DNA from: a bacterium UBA6154
GTDB lineage: Bacteria; Actinomycetota; Actinomycetes; S36-B12
DNA length: 7,775 bases
Direction of reading: 5' to 3'
NCBI GenBank assembly: GCA_002422375.1
Contig: DIUQ01000035.1
Coordinates: 1-7,775 of the forward strand
The position numbers and the translations under genes are program-made. Of the stretch, positions 7,046 to 7,775 are shown in pieces; within the stretch, counting starts at the first letter, position 1; each line of letters starts with the position of its first letter. The notes under the pieces are model-generated. The model did not search any database. It was not told the DNA's origin and worked only from the letters and a program-made list of their open reading frames with translations.

Positions 7046-7064
7046 GGGTATTCGATCCGATCAC
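7029..7064 (-). CDS. Possible 11-codon leader ORF overlapping the MFS start
   Basis: GTG 7062-7064 is preceded by GAGGAG (7072-7077) at the ideal 7-nt spacing. It opens a frame reading VIGSNTRGVTR and then TGA at 7029-7031. This frame is not that of the transporter. Its stop is followed after one base by GTG 7025-7027, an in-frame alternative transporter start, so termination and re-initiation are possible. It could instead be chance, or a sequencing indel joining this start to the transporter. Confidence 0.25.
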   Translation of the reverse strand: MIGSNTRGVTR

Positions 7065-7074
7065 GTGAAGGCTC

Positions 7075-7091
7075 CTCGGGCACGTCCCGAG
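7075..7091. repeat. Perfect inverted repeat CTCGGG-CACGT-CCCGAG in the MFS leader
   Basis: Six perfect pairs flank a 5-nt loop. If the MFS message starts near 7091, as the TAGTCT box predicts, this would be a 5'-terminal hairpin. Its 3' arm holds the first three bases of the GAGGAG ribosome site, so folding would partly hide it. It could equally be a protein operator. Confidence 0.4.
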
Positions 7092-7097
7092 CACCCA

Positions 7098-7103
7098 AGA
7101 CTA
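7098..7103 (-). promoter_or_regulatory. Candidate -10 box (TAGTCT) of the MFS-M20 operon
   Basis: On the minus strand TAGTCT fits TANNNT and would place the transcription start near 7091, giving a leader of roughly 46 nt. The overlapping TAGATA (7102-7107) is an alternative. No clear -35 is seen. The spacing to the tRNA promoter on the other strand is tight. Confidence 0.25.
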
Positions 7104-7121
7104 TCTATCCCGGGCGCTCGG

Positions 7122-7127
7122 TATAGT
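7122..7127 (+). promoter_or_regulatory. Predicted -10 box (TATAGT) of the tRNA-Leu gene
   Basis: TATAGT differs from TATAAT at one position and lies 28 nt before the mature tRNA 5' end, predicting a start near 7134 and a short pre-tRNA leader. The -35 region is poor (GACTAT at 17-nt spacing). Confidence 0.5.
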
Positions 7128-7152
7128 TGCGCTTCGCCGCGCAAGCGGCAAC
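7126..7152 (+). repeat. Imperfect stem-loop just before tRNA-Leu
   Basis: GTTGCGCTT (7126-7134) pairs with AAGC-G-GCAAC (7143-7152) with one bulged base, leaving an 8-nt loop. It starts inside the -10 box and ends 3 nt before the tRNA. As DNA it spans the promoter melting region. As RNA only part would be in the leader if transcription starts near 7134. Confidence 0.3.
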
Positions 7153-7155
7153 CCA

Positions 7156-7240
7156 GTCCGGGTGGCGGAATAGGCAGACGCGCTAGCTTGAGGTGCTAGT
7201 GCCCCAAAAGGGCATGGGGGTTCAAGTCCCCCCTCGGACA
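7156..7240 (+). tRNA. tRNA-Leu (anticodon GAG)
   Basis: A complete class II tRNA of 85 nt. The acceptor stem GTCCGGG (7156-7162) pairs with CTCGGAC (7233-7239) with one G·T; the discriminator is A7240. The anticodon stem is CTAGC/GCTAG with loop TTGAGGT, giving GAG at 7190-7192, which reads CUC and CUU. The long variable arm TGCCC-CAAAA-GGGCA (7200-7214) is typical of leucine tRNA. The T arm is GGGGG-TTCAAGT-CCCCC (7216-7232). CCA is not encoded (CCG follows), so it is added after transcription, as is usual in many actinobacteria. No integrase or repeated 3' end is in the window. Confidence 0.97.
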
Positions 7241-7256
7241 CCGATGTGTTTATCAG

Positions 7257-7322
7257 CAGTGCTGGCCTGTCTCTGGCGAACGCGCCAAAAATCTGGCCAC
7301 ACGCTAGCCAGTGACAGCACTG
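7257..7322. terminator. Long imperfect inverted repeat between tRNA-Leu and the convergent genes, possible two-way terminator
   Basis: CAGTGC (7257-7262) pairs with GCACTG (7317-7322). After a 5-nt bulge TGTC pairs with GACA, then a T·T mismatch, then CTGGC (7273-7277) pairs with GCCAG (7307-7311): 15 pairs in all. Local alternatives are GGCG-AACG-CGCC (7275-7286) and CCAGTG-ACAG-CACTGG (7308-7323). It lies where plus-strand tRNA transcription meets minus-strand transcription, but neither side has a following T run, so it is not a classical intrinsic terminator. It includes the last bases of the small ORF. Confidence 0.35.
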
Positions 7323-7528
7323 GAATCCCACCCTGAGACCGCCTCTAACCAGATTCGCGAAGCGAGTGGCGGCTGGTATTTGGCACGTAATTCGGCATAC
7401 AGGGCCCCCATGAGTTTCGTGTTCTGATCGAGAAGTGCACAACGAACCCTGTCCTCCCACTGGGCCTGCCAAGCATCTGCCGATCCTGATGGCTCAATCG
7501 CGGGCGGCGAGCCTGGCTCGGAGGGCAT
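7304..7528 (-). CDS. Small hypothetical protein overlapping the desaturase 3' end
   Basis: 74 residues from ATG 7528. Not recognised. The N-terminus is rich in Pro, Ser and Ala (SEPGSPPAIEPSGS). The middle (about 19-50), from AWQAQWEDRVR through KLMGALYAELRAKY, looks like amphipathic helix, and WLEAVSGWDSS follows near the end. No signal peptide, membrane segment or cysteine motif is seen; there is one Cys. In favour: GAGGAG sits 7 nt before the ATG, gene direction matches the desaturase, and the composition is protein-like. Against: those bases also encode Glu-Glu within the desaturase, the 35-nt overlap is fairly long, and the frame could be chance. If it is not a gene, 7241-7493 holds no coding sequence. 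A longer ORF in another minus frame here (to 7101) runs through the tRNA and is spurious. Confidence 0.5.
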   Translation of the reverse strand: MPSEPGSPPAIEPSGSADAWQAQWEDRVRCALLDQNTKLMGALYAELRAKYQPPLASRIWLEAVSGWDSSAVTG

Positions 7529-7775
7529 CGCGTCGCTCCTCGAATCGATTCACATTGACATCCATGTCTGCAAGAATCTCAGCTAACTCATCACGCGCAG
7601 CTTCGCCTTCTGCGGAAAAGTCATTACGTTCAAATATCTTCCACTTCCTCAATACCGGCATGAGCACCTCGTCACGATGCTGTTTGAGATCGTAAATACC
7701 TGCTACGGCGATTTCCACTGCTTTACGCTGGAAGCCGTCAATGCCGTGCCCCGGCATGGCAAAGTCGCGCACACT
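7494..7775 (-). CDS. Acyl-ACP desaturase, C-terminal part, cut by the right edge
   Basis: The last 93 residues of a protein entering from the right edge, ending RARLAARD. The stretches DFAMPGHGIDGFQRKAV, IAVAGIYDLKQHRDEV and MPVLRKWKIFER are characteristic of the C-terminal part of soluble di-iron acyl-ACP desaturases of actinobacteria (DesA1/DesA2-like). The family introduces a cis double bond into ACP-bound fatty acyl chains using O2 and ferredoxin-type electrons. The di-iron ligand motifs (E-x2-H type) lie upstream and are outside the window, so activity cannot be judged. A GTG at 7772 could be mistaken for a start, but the frame remains open to the edge and the family is some 300 residues long. 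The tail from about EGEAARDELAEIL onwards is charged helix, probably a coiled or packing helix. Family call is from remembered sequence pattern. Confidence 0.85.
   Translation of the reverse strand, partial: SVRDFAMPGHGIDGFQRKAVEIAVAGIYDLKQHRDEVLMPVLRKWKIFERNDFSAEGEAARDELAEILADMDVNVNRFEERRDALRARLAARD

Noticed and set aside
7156..7240. tRNA-Leu as an integration site of a mobile element
   Set aside because: There is no integrase, no repeat of the tRNA 3' end and no foreign-looking genes nearby; both flanks are chromosomal.
7275..7290. GGCG-AACG-CGCC followed by AAAAA as an intrinsic terminator
   Set aside because: On the plus strand the run is A rather than T, and on the minus strand the T run comes before the stem, so neither direction fits.
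7101..7472. 123-codon minus-strand ORF
   Set aside because: It reads antisense through the tRNA-Leu; its middle is the familiar false protein produced by the complement of a leucine tRNA.

Overview
The window reads as chromosomal DNA of an actinobacterium of moderate GC (a little above half by eye). The support is the gene content: an F420-type LLM oxidoreductase, a DUF5703 small protein, a histidine phosphatase of the Rv2135c/MSMEG_4193 type beside uppP, a mycobacterial-type acyl-ACP desaturase, and TANNNT boxes placed for leaderless transcripts. The genus cannot be told. Nothing suggests a plasmid, phage or genomic island: there is no integrase, transposase, CRISPR array or toxin pair.

Layout. 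Left edge (1-190, minus): N-terminal part of a histidine phosphatase, cut by the window. It is divergent from corA (275-1309, plus) across an 84-nt promoter gap. corA converges on uppP with a 4-nt overlap in which both stop codons interlock. uppP (1306-2124, minus) lies directly behind an LLM-class oxidoreductase gene (2129-3178, minus), so the two probably form one operon. A 61-nt divergent gap separates the LLM gene from an aldo/keto reductase gene (3240-4220, plus), which is followed by a small DUF5703 gene (4229-4465, plus). This pair runs into the end of an M20 metallopeptidase gene (4449-5789, minus) with a 17-nt convergent overlap. The M20 start overlaps the stop of an MFS transporter gene (5786-7045, minus) as ATGA, so MFS and M20 form one operon read from about 7100. 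Then come a promoter and a complete tRNA-Leu(GAG) (7156-7240, plus), an inverted-repeat region, a small unrecognised ORF (7304-7528, minus), and the C-terminal end of an acyl-ACP desaturase (7494-7775, minus), cut by the right edge.

Function. UppP recycles the undecaprenyl carrier for wall synthesis, and a histidine phosphatase gene lies close by in mycobacteria too. The LLM and aldo/keto reductases are likely F420- and NADPH-dependent redox enzymes with unknown substrates. The MFS-M20 pair suggests transport linked to hydrolysis of a small peptide or N-acyl amino acid, which is an inference from gene coupling. CorA imports Mg2+/Co2+. The desaturase introduces a double bond into ACP-bound acyl chains.

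I see mostly housekeeping genes and no clear new multi-gene system. The parts most worth a second look are the leader of the MFS-M20 operon (hairpin, well-placed ribosome site and 11-codon ORF out of frame with the transporter), the uncharacterised DUF5703 gene in its conserved setting, the precisely spaced leaderless-type promoters, and the long inverted repeat after the tRNA.
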